This document shows positions 43,523-52,211 of a DNA stretch of 64,000 nt, one piece after another (the stretch's first letter is position 1; the number at the start of each line of letters is the position of its first letter). The position numbers and the translations under genes are program-made. The notes below the pieces were generated by a model. It searched no databases. It worked only from the letters and a program-made list of their open reading frames with translations, and was not told the DNA's origin. The stretch covers positions 1 through 64,000 of the forward strand of contig JAFEFS010000089.1 in the NCBI GenBank assembly GCA_018240465.1. Direction: 5' to 3'. Source of the stretch: Pseudomonadota bacterium. Its GTDB lineage: Bacteria; Pseudomonadota; Gammaproteobacteria; Xanthomonadales; Rhodanobacteraceae.

Positions 43523-44998
43523 CTACAGCCCGCCCACCGCCTGCGCCACCGCGCGGAACAGCGCGCGGCACTTGTTCATCGTCTCCTTCCACTCGAGCTC
43601 GGGCACGGAATCGGCGACGACACCGCCGGCGGCCTGCACGTGGAGCTGGCCGTCCTGCACGATCGCGGTGCGGATCGCGATGGCGAGGTCGGCCTCGTCG
43701 TGCCAGTTCCAGTAGCCGATCGCGCCGCCGTAGACGCCGCGCTTGACCGTTTCGAGTTCCGCGATCACTTCCATCGCGCGTACCTTCGGCGCGCCGGTCA
43801 GGGTGCCGGCCGGAAACGTTGCGCGGAACACGTCGATGAAGCTCAAACCCCGCTTCAGCCTGCCGACGACCTCGGAGACGATGTGCATGACGTGCGAGTA
43901 GCGCTCGACGACCATGTTCGCGGTGAGTTCGACCGTGCCGGTTTCGGCGATGCGGCCGACATCGTTGCGGCCGAGATCGATCAGCATCAGGTGCTCGGCG
44001 CGCTCCTTCGGGTCGGCGAGCAATTCGGCTTCCATCGCCGCATCCTCCTCGGGCGTGTGCCCGCGCCGGCGCGTGCCCGCGATCGGTCGCAGCACGACCT
44101 GCCCGCCTTGCGCGCGCACGAGGATCTCCGGCGACGAACCGATGATCTGCTCGCTGCCGAGGTCGAGGAAATACATGTACGGCGAAGGATTCAACGCGCG
44201 CAATGCGCGGTAGACGTCGAGCGGGCGCGAGCGGAACGGCACGCTCAGGCGCTGGCTGATCTGCACCTGGAACACGTCGCCCGCGTAGACGTATTCCTTG
44301 GCCTTCTCGACTGCGGCGAGATAGTCGTGCTTCGGGAAACTCGACACGAAATGCGATTCGTCGATCGCCTGCGGATCGACGATGTCGGGATACGCCGCGC
44401 TGGTCGAGCGCAGGCGATGCACGAGCGAGTCGAGTCGGCGCTGCGCGCGTGCATACGCGCGCGGCTCGGCCGGATCGGCGTTGACGATGAGGTAGAGCTT
44501 GCCCTTGAGGTTGTCGAACACGGCCAGTTCTTCGGCCAGCATCAGGCAAATGTCGGGCATGCCGAGCCGATCGGGCTTCGCATCGGCCTTGATCCGGTGC
44601 TCGATGTAGCTCGCGCACTCGTAGCCGAAGTAGCCGACCAGGCCGCCGGCGAATTTCGGCAGGCCGTCGATGCGTGGCACCTTGTACTGCGCCTTGATCG
44701 CGGCGATCTCGGCGAGCGGATCGGCGACGTCGTGCTCTTCGACCACCTCGCCTTCCTCGCTGAGGATCAGGCGATGGCCATGGACGCGGATCACGCGCCG
44801 TGCCGGCAGGCCGATGATCGAATAGCGCCCCCAGCGCGCGCCGCCCTCGACCGATTCGAACAGGTAGGCGTAGGGTCCGTCGGCGAGTTTCAGATACACC
44901 GACAGCGGCGTGTCGAGATCGGACAACACCTCGCGCACGAGCGGAATGCGGCTGTAGCCCTGCGCGGCGAGTGCGGCGAATTCGGCAGAAGAGATCAC
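43523..44998 (-). CDS. trpE: Anthranilate synthase component I
   Basis: Converts chorismate to anthranilate using ammonia from TrpG. The 491-residue protein has the N-terminal feedback region (SVYLKLADGPYAYLFESVEGG, with the LLES-like tryptophan site) and the chorismate-binding core IAGTRRRGHTPEEDAAMEAELLADPKE, LIDLGRNDVGRI, TGAPKVRAME and YGGAIGYW. The GTG at 44998 gives the usual N-terminus. It stands apart from trpGDC and follows a sensor kinase gene by 60 nt on the same strand; no Trp leader is evident. Confidence 0.95.
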   Translation of the reverse strand: MISSAEFAALAAQGYSRIPLVREVLSDLDTPLSVYLKLADGPYAYLFESVEGGARWGRYSIIGLPARRVIRVHGHRLILSEEGEVVEEHDVADPLAEIAAIKAQYKVPRIDGLPKFAGGLVGYFGYECASYIEHRIKADAKPDRLGMPDICLMLAEELAVFDNLKGKLYLIVNADPAEPRAYARAQRRLDSLVHRLRSTSAAYPDIVDPQAIDESHFVSSFPKHDYLAAVEKAKEYVYAGDVFQVQISQRLSVPFRSRPLDVYRALRALNPSPYMYFLDLGSEQIIGSSPEILVRAQGGQVVLRPIAGTRRRGHTPEEDAAMEAELLADPKERAEHLMLIDLGRNDVGRIAETGTVELTANMVVERYSHVMHIVSEVVGRLKRGLSFIDVFRATFPAGTLTGAPKVRAMEVIAELETVKRGVYGGAIGYWNWHDEADLAIAIRTAIVQDGQLHVQAAGGVVADSVPELEWKETMNKCRALFRAVAQAVGGL

Positions 44999-45057
44999 GG
45001 GACAATACGGCGGCAGAAGGGCTGCCGAAGATAGCAAGCAATGCTGCTGTGCGCCAA

Positions 45058-47127
45058 TCAGCCGGCCAGCGAGCGTCGCGGCATGCCGTGCAGTTCGAGC
45101 GAGAACTCGACACCGGTGCCATCGGGCAGATTGTGCGCCGTCGCCACACCGCAATGCAGTTCGGCGATCAGACGCACGATCGACAAGCCGAGTCCGAGAT
45201 GCGGCGGCTCGGCCGGCGCGCCGGTGATCGGCGTGTTCTTCTGCGTCGCGGACGGACGCACGCTGACCAGCGAATCGAACAGGCGATCGGTCATGCTGCT
45301 TGGCAGCGCAGGCCCCTGGTTGGCGACGCTGATGACGGCGTTGTCGCCGAGTGCGCGCAGATCGATGCGGATCCAGCCGTCCTCGGGCGTGAAGCCGCGC
45401 GCGTTGTCGACGAGCTTGTCGAGTGCCTGCGCAACCAGTTCGGGTGCGCCGTGCATCAGCAGCGGCGACGCCGGCAGGTCGGCTTCCACGCGCCGCGGCG
45501 CGAGCAGCGGTCGGTACGCTTCGACGCAGCCGCGCACGACCGCTGTGAGATCGAACTCCTCCGCGTCGACGCCGTGGATCGCGCGCTCCATGCGGCTCGC
45601 CTCGCTCATCGCGCGCAGGATCGCGCCAAGACGCTCGGCACCGCTGCGCGCGCGCACGAGGTAGGTGCGCGCATCGGTCGACACCGACTGCTGGTCGAGA
45701 TTGTCGAGCGAGGATTTGACGATCGCGAGCGGCGTCTGCAACTCGTGCGAGAGCTTGGAAGCAAGCGTGCGCAGATAGTCGGTGTAGGCGTTCACCTCGT
45801 CGAGCAGGTGCGCGAAGCTGCGCGCCAAATCGCCAAGCTCGTCTTTCGCCCCGAGCAGCGGCAGCGGAACCGGTCGGTCCGGGTTGCGCTGCATTCGCCC
45901 GTTCGCCTGCTTGGCGCGTTCGACCGCGTCGCGCAGGCGGCGGATGCGCAGGCCGAGCACGCCGGCGAAGGCGAACAGCACGGCACCGGCGAAGACCAGT
46001 GCACCCAGGCTTGCGCCAATCAGGATCAGCAGCGCGCGATTGGTCAGCAGCGGCAGCGCGTCGCCGGATTGCTCGAGCAGCAGCGCGCCGCGCACCTCGT
46101 TGTTCTCCTTCAGCGGCACCGCGGCCGCGAGCACGACGCTGCTGCCCTGATTGGGCGCCGGATGCCAGGCCGTCGCTGCGACGCCGGACAACGCCTGCCA
46201 GATTTCCGGCGAAGACAGGCGCGGCAGGTTGGTCGCGAAGTCCTGCGCGCGCGTCATGTCGGGCGCGATCAGGCTGCGGTAGATCAGGTTCTCGAACCAG
46301 CGCCGCAACGCCGGTGTAGACGATTTCGACGACAGCACCGCAAGCTGGCCCGATTCGGCGACGACCCAGCCTTCGGCGCTGAGCACGCGCACGCGCATGC
46401 CATCCGGCGCGAACTGGGCGAGGTCGGTGGACAGGTCCGGCGAACGCAGCAGCAGCGGCCGCAATTCGATGTGCGCGTTGTTCGGTGCGTCAGCATCGAA
46501 CTCGTTGAGCGTGAGCGAGTCGGGCATCTGCGAGCGCGGCAAGCGCAATTCGACGCGATAGCCGTCGGCGTCCTCCTGCCACCAGCCACCGAGCACCTGC
46601 GGCAGCGAATCGCCTGCGCCGTCGAGCACGCGCGCCTGGAACCTTCCCGGCGCCGCGCTCGCGATCAGGTAGCGGCGCAAATCCTCTTCGCGCGCCAGGC
46701 TCAGGATCAAATGATCGCGCAACAGCGCATTATCGTCGCCCGCATCCGCGCGCGTGCGCGTCGCATCGCGCACCTGGGCGAGCAGATAGAGCCAGTCGCC
46801 GTCGACGCAGAGCAGCAACTTTGCCTTTTGCGCATCGTCGGCCGGGCCGATGTTCTGCGCATACGGCGTGAGCGTCGTCCAGTCGTCGGCGTATCCGTCG
46901 ACGTGCATGCGGCCCGCGCAAGGATGCACATAGAATGCCTGCCCGGCCGGCGGCAGCGCGGTCTTGAGGGCGGCAAGACTGCGCGCGAGCGCCTTGGCCG
47001 ACGCCGTCAGCGTCTGTTCCTGACCCTGGCGCAGCAACTCCTCCATCTGACGCACGATCAGCCAACCCGCCAGCGGCAGGGCCAGCGTGGAGAGGGCGAG
47101 GAGGAGGAGCTTGAAGCGGAGGGACAT
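45058..47127 (-). CDS. Sensor histidine kinase, dedicated-sortase-system type
   Basis: A 689-residue membrane kinase: TM1 at ~5-25 and a large periplasmic domain (~30-360) beginning with a carbohydrate-binding-like fold (MHVDGYADDWTTL, DWLYLLAQVRD). TM2 is at ~365-390, then HAMP, the H-box LSHELQTPLAIVKSSLDNL (His ~457) and the HATPase domain with VDNARGFT and LGLGLSIVRLIAELHCG. Architecture and partner resemble PdsS of the proteobacterial dedicated sortase system (recalled family TIGR03785). No sortase is in the window. It is cotranscribed with the response regulator 57 nt upstream. Confidence 0.85.
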   Translation of the reverse strand: MSLRFKLLLLALSTLALPLAGWLIVRQMEELLRQGQEQTLTASAKALARSLAALKTALPPAGQAFYVHPCAGRMHVDGYADDWTTLTPYAQNIGPADDAQKAKLLLCVDGDWLYLLAQVRDATRTRADAGDDNALLRDHLILSLAREEDLRRYLIASAAPGRFQARVLDGAGDSLPQVLGGWWQEDADGYRVELRLPRSQMPDSLTLNEFDADAPNNAHIELRPLLLRSPDLSTDLAQFAPDGMRVRVLSAEGWVVAESGQLAVLSSKSSTPALRRWFENLIYRSLIAPDMTRAQDFATNLPRLSSPEIWQALSGVAATAWHPAPNQGSSVVLAAAVPLKENNEVRGALLLEQSGDALPLLTNRALLILIGASLGALVFAGAVLFAFAGVLGLRIRRLRDAVERAKQANGRMQRNPDRPVPLPLLGAKDELGDLARSFAHLLDEVNAYTDYLRTLASKLSHELQTPLAIVKSSLDNLDQQSVSTDARTYLVRARSGAERLGAILRAMSEASRMERAIHGVDAEEFDLTAVVRGCVEAYRPLLAPRRVEADLPASPLLMHGAPELVAQALDKLVDNARGFTPEDGWIRIDLRALGDNAVISVANQGPALPSSMTDRLFDSLVSVRPSATQKNTPITGAPAEPPHLGLGLSIVRLIAELHCGVATAHNLPDGTGVEFSLELHGMPRRSLAG

Positions 47128-47184
47128 GCCGGGAGAATTGCACAAGCCAAAGATAAATCGAATACCGGCTCCGCCGGCAGGGCT

Positions 47185-47877
47185 TTATGTCGGCCTCCAC
47201 CGATACCCCGCCCCATGCACCGTCTCGATCGAATCGAACGCCGCGTCGAGGGCAAGGAACTTCTTGCGGATGCGCTTGATGTGCGAGGTGATGGTGGCGT
47301 CGTCGACGACGACCTGCGCCTCGCGCATGAGCTGGTCGCGGTTCTTCACATGCCCCGGGAAGCGTACCAGCGTGTGGATCATCCAGAACTCGGTCACGGT
47401 TAGCGGCACTTCGGCATTGTTCCAGGTCACGCGCATGCGCTCGGCCTCGAGCTTGAGCGGGCCATGCTCGAGCACGGTTTCCTTCGACGCGGGCTTGTTC
47501 AGCGCGTCGATGCGGCGGAACAGCGCGCTGATGCGCGCGGCGAGATGATGCAGGCTGACGTCCTTGGTCAGATAGTCGTCGGCGCCGAGACGCAGGCCGG
47601 AGATCACGTCGAAATCCGAATCGCGCGCGGTCAGGAACAGGATCGGCAGCGTCGGCGATTGCGCGCGCAGTTCGCGGCACAGCTCGAAGCCACCCTCGGG
47701 GTCGTCGCCGAGGCCGACGTCGATGATGACCAGCTCCGGCAGGCGTTGCGCGAACGCGCGGCTCGCGTCGGGCCGCGTAGAATAGCCATGGGTGGTGTAG
47801 CCGAAGCGATTGAGCGCCTCGACGTAGTTGGCGCGGATCGCGGGTTCGTCTTCGACGATGGCGATGTTGCGGCCCAT
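47185..47877 (-). CDS. OmpR-family response regulator, dedicated-sortase-system type
   Basis: A 230-residue two-component regulator. The receiver has acidic ED10-11, phospho-acceptor D53 (LVIIDVGLGDD), T in LTARDSDFD and K in YLTKDVS, followed by a winged-helix DNA-binding domain (NAEVPLTVTEFWMIHTLV, ATITSHIKRIRKKFL). The IDVGLGDDPEGGFELCRELR and ARDSDFDVISGLRLGADDYLTKD stretches match what I recall of PdsR. It pairs with the kinase downstream. The target genes are not visible here. Confidence 0.88.
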   Translation of the reverse strand: MGRNIAIVEDEPAIRANYVEALNRFGYTTHGYSTRPDASRAFAQRLPELVIIDVGLGDDPEGGFELCRELRAQSPTLPILFLTARDSDFDVISGLRLGADDYLTKDVSLHHLAARISALFRRIDALNKPASKETVLEHGPLKLEAERMRVTWNNAEVPLTVTEFWMIHTLVRFPGHVKNRDQLMREAQVVVDDATITSHIKRIRKKFLALDAAFDSIETVHGAGYRWRPT

Positions 47878-48063
47878 GCGGAAAATCCTGCGAGCTGAGG
47901 TAAGTGCAGCTTACGCAACGCGCCCGGCGCGCGGCAATGGCGGCGGCGCATTTGTCATCGTCGTGCCAGATTTGATCCGCGCGCCGCCCCAACTGGCGCA
48001 GGCTCCGTTCAGTCGCGCAGTGGATCCTGCCACCGTGTCAACGCCCCGCACGGAATCCCCGCC

Positions 48064-48177
48064 ATGAACGCTTCCCGCCCCGAACCGAACCTCGAACTGC
48101 ACCAACCCGAACCGTTCCGCGTCGCTTTTGCCCTGCTTGCGCTCGTGCTCGGCGCGATCGCCGCCCTGCAGATTTGA
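48064..48177 (+). CDS. Small single-pass membrane protein (37 aa)
   Basis: A 37-codon ORF: MNASRPEPNLELHQPEPF then a hydrophobic helix RVAFALLALVLGAIAALQI. A short polar N-terminus plus one membrane helix is typical of small membrane proteins. A strong intrinsic terminator begins 12 nt after the stop, which supports expression as its own short transcript. The function is unknown; I recognise no homologue. Confidence 0.55.
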   Translation: MNASRPEPNLELHQPEPFRVAFALLALVLGAIAALQI

Positions 48178-48188
48178 TTGCCCGTGCA

Positions 48189-48232
48189 CCGCGCTGCCGG
48201 ACGGCGCCTCCCGTCCGGCGGCGCGGTTTTCT
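48189..48232 (+). terminator. Strong intrinsic terminator after the 37-aa ORF
   Basis: CCGCGC-T-GCCGGACGG (48189-48204) pairs with CCGTCCGGC-G-GCGCGG (48211-48226) around a 6-nt loop, giving 15 paired bases with one mismatch. TTTTCTT follows. This is the clearest rho-independent terminator in this part of the window and insulates purU from upstream transcription. Confidence 0.9.
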
Positions 48233-48342
48233 TGGCCTGGTCTTGCGCTCGTCCTTGATCGCGAAAGCCGCAAGGCGGCCATTCTCGGCCGCACTTTTCA
48301 ATTTAGAATGCGCAACCCCGCCCGGTTCGCGCGATCCGTCCG

Positions 48343-49194
48343 ATGCGTCACGACTACATCCTCACCCTGTCCTGCCCGGACCGCACCGGCATCGTCTACC
48401 GCGTCAGCGCACTGCTGTTCGAGTCCGCGTGCAACATCCTCGATGCGCAACAGTTCGGCGACGAGGAAACAGAACGCTTTTTCCTGCGCATCCATTTCGA
48501 TGTACCCGCCGTGCTCGACATGGCTGCGCTGGAGGGCCGCGTCGCGCAGCTCGCGCAGGAATTCGGCGGCGACTGGCAAATCCACGATGCACGCAAGCGC
48601 GCGCGCCTGCTGCTGCTCGTGAGCAGGCAGGGGCACTGCCTCAACGACCTGCTGTTCCGTGTGCGCAGCGGCCAGTTGCCGGTGGAGATCGCCGCGGTCG
48701 CCTCGAACCACGAGGATTTCGCCGAGCTTGCCGCATCGCATCGCGTGCCGTTCCGCTATCTGCCAGTCAGCAGCGCGACGCGTGACGCGCAAGAGGCATC
48801 CCTCGTCGAACTCGTCGACAAGGAGCGCATCGATCTGGTCGTGCTCGCGCGCTACATGCAGATCCTGTCGCCGAAACTGTGCGCCGCCCTCGCCGGCCGC
48901 GCGATCAACATCCATCACAGTTTCCTGCCGAGCTTCAAGGGCGCCAAGCCCTATCACCAGGCGCACCAGCGCGGGGTGAAGGTGATCGGTGCGACGGCGC
49001 ACTACGTTACCGGTGATCTCGACGAAGGCCCGATCATCGAGCAGGAGGTCGCCCGCGTCGACCACGCCGCAACGCCGCGCGACCTCGTGCGCGTGGGCAG
49101 CGACGTCGAATCGCTCGTGCTCGCGCGCGCGGTGCGCTGGCACGTCGAGCACCGCGTGCTGCTCAACGGACATCGCACGGTGGTGTTCCGCTGA
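48343..49194 (+). CDS. purU: Formyltetrahydrofolate deformylase
   Basis: Hydrolyses 10-formyl-THF to formate and THF, balancing one-carbon units and feeding PurT. The 283-residue product has an N-terminal ACT domain (YILTLSCPDRTGIVYRVSALL) and a C-terminal formyl-transferase domain with INIHHSFLPSFKGAKPYHQA and HYVTGDLDEGPIIEQ, containing the catalytic Asn/His/Asp set. It is monocistronic behind a strong terminator. Confidence 0.95.
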   Translation: MRHDYILTLSCPDRTGIVYRVSALLFESACNILDAQQFGDEETERFFLRIHFDVPAVLDMAALEGRVAQLAQEFGGDWQIHDARKRARLLLLVSRQGHCLNDLLFRVRSGQLPVEIAAVASNHEDFAELAASHRVPFRYLPVSSATRDAQEASLVELVDKERIDLVVLARYMQILSPKLCAALAGRAINIHHSFLPSFKGAKPYHQAHQRGVKVIGATAHYVTGDLDEGPIIEQEVARVDHAATPRDLVRVGSDVESLVLARAVRWHVEHRVLLNGHRTVVFR

Positions 49195-49222
49195 GCCACC
49201 GCGCCCTTGCATTGGCGGACGC

Positions 49223-49262
49223 TCAGAAAAATCTGCCGCGGATCAAAGCAGATCGGCACGGA
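49223..49262. repeat. GCGGATCAAAGCAGAT-type intergenic repeat
   Basis: Between purU and rpe lies GCGGATCAAAGCAGATCGGC followed by ACGGATCAAGGCGGAT. It resembles the left arm of the larger inverted repeat at 60502-60644 (GCAGATCAAAGCGGATCC), so both belong to one dispersed family. Confidence 0.5.
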
Positions 49263-49350
49263 TCAAGGCGGATGGAGCAATGACTTACGTGCCCTATCCG
49301 CACTCATGAGCCTCGATCCGTGGCAAGTACCTTGTTTCAAGCGCAGCCGC

Positions 49351-50016
49351 TCAGGCGACCGCGGACAGCATCTTGGTGACTATCTCGCGATAGTCCCCGT
49401 GGCCGAAGATGGCCGAGCCGGCGACAAAGGTGTCGGCACCCGCTTTCGCGATCTCGCCGATGTTGTCGGCCTTGACGCCGCCGTCGATCTCGAGGCGGAT
49501 CGCACGACCGCTGCGATCGATGCGTTCGCGTACTTCGCGCAACTTGGCAAGCGCCGACGGAATGAAGCTCTGCCCGCCGAAGCCCGGGTTGACGCTCATC
49601 AACAGGATCAGGTCGATCTTGTCCATCACGTAGTCGAGATACGCCAGCGGCGTGGCCGGGTTGAACACGAGGCCGGCGCTGCAACCCGAGTCGTGGATCA
49701 GGCCGATCGTGCGGTCGATATGCTCGCTCGCCTCGGGATGGAAACTGATGTTGGTCGCACCGGCCTTGGCGAAATCCGGCACGATGCGGTCGACCGGCTT
49801 GACCATCAGGTGCACATCGATCGGCGCCGTCACGCCATGCTTGCGCAGCGCTTCGCAGACGAGCGGGCCGATGGTCAGATTCGGAACGTAATGGTTGTCC
49901 ATCACGTCGAAGTGCACCCATTGCGCACCGGCGGCGAGGACACTGTCGACCTCCTCGCCCAGCCTGGCGAAATTCGCGGACAGAATCGAGGCTGCGATGA
50001 CGGCGGATTGTTTCAT
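49351..50016 (-). CDS. rpe: Ribulose-phosphate 3-epimerase
   Basis: Interconverts ribulose-5-phosphate and xylulose-5-phosphate in the pentose phosphate pathway. The 221-residue TIM barrel shows [16 protein letters not shown], the metal/catalytic [37 protein letters not shown] and [10 protein letters not shown]. The ATG at 50016 ([12 protein letters not shown]) is preferred to an in-frame upstream codon in the repeat-like region 50061-50091. Confidence 0.95.
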   Translation of the reverse strand: MKQSAVIAASILSANFARLGEEVDSVLAAGAQWVHFDVMDNHYVPNLTIGPLVCEALRKHGVTAPIDVHLMVKPVDRIVPDFAKAGATNISFHPEASEHIDRTIGLIHDSGCSAGLVFNPATPLAYLDYVMDKIDLILLMSVNPGFGGQSFIPSALAKLREVRERIDRSGRAIRLEIDGGVKADNIGEIAKAGADTFVAGSAIFGHGDYREIVTKMLSAVA

Positions 50017-50094
50017 CGGACGACTCTTGCGGTGAGGCGTGACAGTGTACATGCAAGCCCGCCCCCTCTCCCGGCGGGGGAAGGGTGAGCGGGG

Positions 50095-50904
50095 CTACGT
50101 GCCGCGCGCGCTGCGGATTTGCTCGAAAGCCGCGTTGATGTCGCGCGCGCGCTCCTCGGCGCGGCGCTTCATCTCGTCGGGCACGTCGCCAAGCTTGTCG
50201 GGATGATGCTGGCTCATCAGCTTGCGATAGGCGCGCTTGATCTCGGCATCGCTCGCCGTGCGCTCGACCCCGAGCACGGCGTACGGATCCTTGCTCCGCG
50301 CGGCGCCGGGAGCGGGACCGCGCGCGCGGTCCTGGTGCCGCGCATGGACGTATTCCTCCCAATTGTCCGGCGCGACATAGGCATAGCCCTTCATCACCGC
50401 AATGCCGATCAGCTGGCGCTCGTCGACGCCGAGGGCGGCACAGAGCTTGCGCACGATGACGAGCTTGGCCGGCGCCAGCGGGCCGTCGGCGCAGACGATG
50501 TCGAGCAACAGGTCGACCAGGATGAACGACCGGTCGCGTCGCCCGCTCGTCCACGTACGCAGGTGCACGATCGCGTTGGTTGTCGAATATCCCGTCTGCT
50601 TGCCGGCGGTGAACTGGCCGACCGCCACACCGCGCAGCTCGGACGAAAGCTGCAGGCGCGCCATCAGTTGCTCGGTCGCGGCGATCTCGGCCTCGGACAC
50701 GCGCCCGTCCGATTTCGCGATCGCACCCGCAAGGCCGAACAGCGGCGCGACGAACGACAGCGGCGCGGCATCGAGCGTCGCGCCGAAGCTGCCCATGCTG
50801 CGGTCGAAAATATGCCCGAGCAGGACGCAGATGACGATCGCCGGCGGGTTGTGGAACGCAGCAACCCCGATCGCCAAGCCGATCAGCTTGCCCCAGATCT
50901 TCAT
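50095..50904 (-). CDS. djlA: Membrane-anchored DnaJ-like co-chaperone DjlA
   Basis: A 269-residue co-chaperone. An N-terminal hydrophobic anchor ([25 protein letters not shown], ~5-30) precedes a TerB-like helical domain (~50-180, [34 protein letters not shown]). The C-terminal J domain (~203-269) has HPD in SQHHPDKLG for stimulating DnaK. The ATG at 50904 (MKIWGKLIG) matches family starts. It is divergent from purC. Confidence 0.92.
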   Translation of the reverse strand: MKIWGKLIGLAIGVAAFHNPPAIVICVLLGHIFDRSMGSFGATLDAAPLSFVAPLFGLAGAIAKSDGRVSEAEIAATEQLMARLQLSSELRGVAVGQFTAGKQTGYSTTNAIVHLRTWTSGRRDRSFILVDLLLDIVCADGPLAPAKLVIVRKLCAALGVDERQLIGIAVMKGYAYVAPDNWEEYVHARHQDRARGPAPGAARSKDPYAVLGVERTASDAEIKRAYRKLMSQHHPDKLGDVPDEMKRRAEERARDINAAFEQIRSARGT

Positions 50905-51067
50905 GCGTGCAACCGCTTGGCACCGCGCGCGGTTACCGGATCGGGGGCGGGAAGAGGCACTGTCATCGATCACTGTGGCATTTTTCGGAGCGCGAATTCT
51001 AGCCGAACCCCGCGATGCACGACGAATGGACGGTTACAATGCGCACCCCGTTCCGCCCGAGGTCGCC

Positions 51068-51964
51068 GTGCCCACCACGCTTCTGCAGTCCCGCCTGCCC
51101 GGTCTCGACCTGATCCATCGCGGCAAGGTACGCGACGTCTACGCACTGTCCGCGCGCGAACTCCTGATCGTCGCCAGCGACCGCCTTTCGGCGTTCGACG
51201 TGATCCTGCCCGACCCGATTCCGGGCAAGGGCGAGATGCTGTGCCAGATCTCCAACTTCTGGTTCGCCCGCACCGCGCACCTCATGCCGAATCATCTGAC
51301 CGGCAAGGACGTGGCCTCGGTGCTGCCCGCGGGAGTCGATGCGGATTTGTATCGCCGGCGCAGCGTGATCGCCAAGCGCCTGAAACCCGTGCCGGTCGAA
51401 GCGATCGCGCGCGGCTACCTGATCGGCTCGGGCTGGAAGGATTACCAGGCCACCGGCGCCCTCTGCGGCATCAAACTTCCGGCCGGCTTGCGCCAGGCGG
51501 AAAAACTGCCTGCACCGATCTTCACTCCGTCGACCAAGGCCGCGATCGGCGGCCACGACGAGAACATCGGCTTCGACCAGGTCGTCGCGACCATAGGCGG
51601 CGACCTCGCCGAGCAGGTACGTGCGGCAACGTTGAAAATCTATGCTTTTGCCGCCGAATACGCCGCTGCGCGGGGCATCCTGATTGCCGACACCAAATTC
51701 GAATTCGGCACCGACGAGGCCGGCAAGCTCCACGTCATGGACGAAATGCTGACCCCGGATTCCTCGCGCTTCTGGCCCGCCGACGAATACCGCATCGGCA
51801 TCAGCCCGCCGAGCTACGACAAGCAGTTCGTGCGCGACTATCTCGAACGGCTTCCCTGGAACAAGACCGCGCCCGGGCCGGACCTGCCGCAATCGGTGAT
51901 CGATGGCACCGCGGCAAAATATGCCGAAGCCCTGAAACGCCTCGCGGATATCGAACTGCCTTGA
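51068..51964 (+). CDS. purC: Phosphoribosylaminoimidazole-succinocarboxamide synthase
   Basis: Joins CAIR and aspartate with ATP to form SAICAR in purine synthesis. The 298-residue protein has the long-type features [47 protein letters not shown] and [10 protein letters not shown], followed by [12 protein letters not shown]. The GTG at 51068 follows GAGG by 5 nt; an ATG at 51026 is an alternative start. It is upstream of the aroG leader region. Confidence 0.94.
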   Translation: MPTTLLQSRLPGLDLIHRGKVRDVYALSARELLIVASDRLSAFDVILPDPIPGKGEMLCQISNFWFARTAHLMPNHLTGKDVASVLPAGVDADLYRRRSVIAKRLKPVPVEAIARGYLIGSGWKDYQATGALCGIKLPAGLRQAEKLPAPIFTPSTKAAIGGHDENIGFDQVVATIGGDLAEQVRAATLKIYAFAAEYAAARGILIADTKFEFGTDEAGKLHVMDEMLTPDSSRFWPADEYRIGISPPSYDKQFVRDYLERLPWNKTAPGPDLPQSVIDGTAAKYAEALKRLADIELP

Positions 51965-51978
51965 TTCCGCCACCGTGC

Positions 51979-52007
51979 TTGCCGTGCGCAAATCCTTGTG
52001 CTATCTC
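51979..52007 (+). promoter_or_regulatory. Candidate aroG promoter (-35 TTGCCG, -10 TATCTC)
   Basis: TTGCCG (51979-51984) and TATCTC (52002-52007) are separated by 17 bp. The predicted transcription start, 6-8 nt beyond, coincides with the ATG of the leader peptide at 52015. The assignment is by eye, and the -10 match is moderate. Confidence 0.4.
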
Positions 52008-52014
52008 TAGCGCC

Positions 52015-52098
52015 ATGACTTCCCTCCGCCACAGCTACTTTTTTTGGTATTACCGCATTCCCACGCCGGCGGCGGAGGAAGGGGCACGATCGATCTGA
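52015..52098 (+). CDS. Aromatic-rich leader peptide of aroG
   Basis: A 27-codon ORF beginning MTSLRHSYFFWYYRIPTP. Codons 8-13 are Tyr-Phe-Phe-Trp-Tyr-Tyr, all three aromatic amino acids in one run, 77-94 nt ahead of a perfect intrinsic terminator and just upstream of DAHP synthase. This is the classic arrangement of ribosome-mediated attenuation: shortage of charged Phe-, Tyr- or Trp-tRNA would stall the ribosome and prevent terminator formation. No Shine-Dalgarno is apparent. Confidence 0.88.
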   Translation: MTSLRHSYFFWYYRIPTPAAEEGARSI

Positions 52099-52127
52099 AG
52101 ATTGCGCAAAACGAACAACCCTCAAAC

Positions 52128-52154
52128 AACCGCCGGCCCATCCGGCGGTTTTTT
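52128..52154 (+). terminator. aroG attenuator terminator
   Basis: AACCGCCGG (52128-52136) pairs perfectly with CCGGCGGTT (52142-52150) around a 5-nt loop, and a T6 run spans 52149-52154. It lies between the aromatic leader peptide and aroG, 57 nt before the aroG start, so it acts inside the operon as an attenuator. Confidence 0.92.
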
Positions 52155-52211
52155 GTTGCCGCCGGGAAACGAAAAATCCCCGACCCGATGACCCTCCCGA
52201 GGACACCCGCC

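Noticed and set aside
49279..49308. Nine-residue ORF MTYVPYPHS with a GGAGC upstream, between purU and rpe
   Set aside because: Too short, with no downstream gene in the right orientation and no terminator; not a convincing leader.
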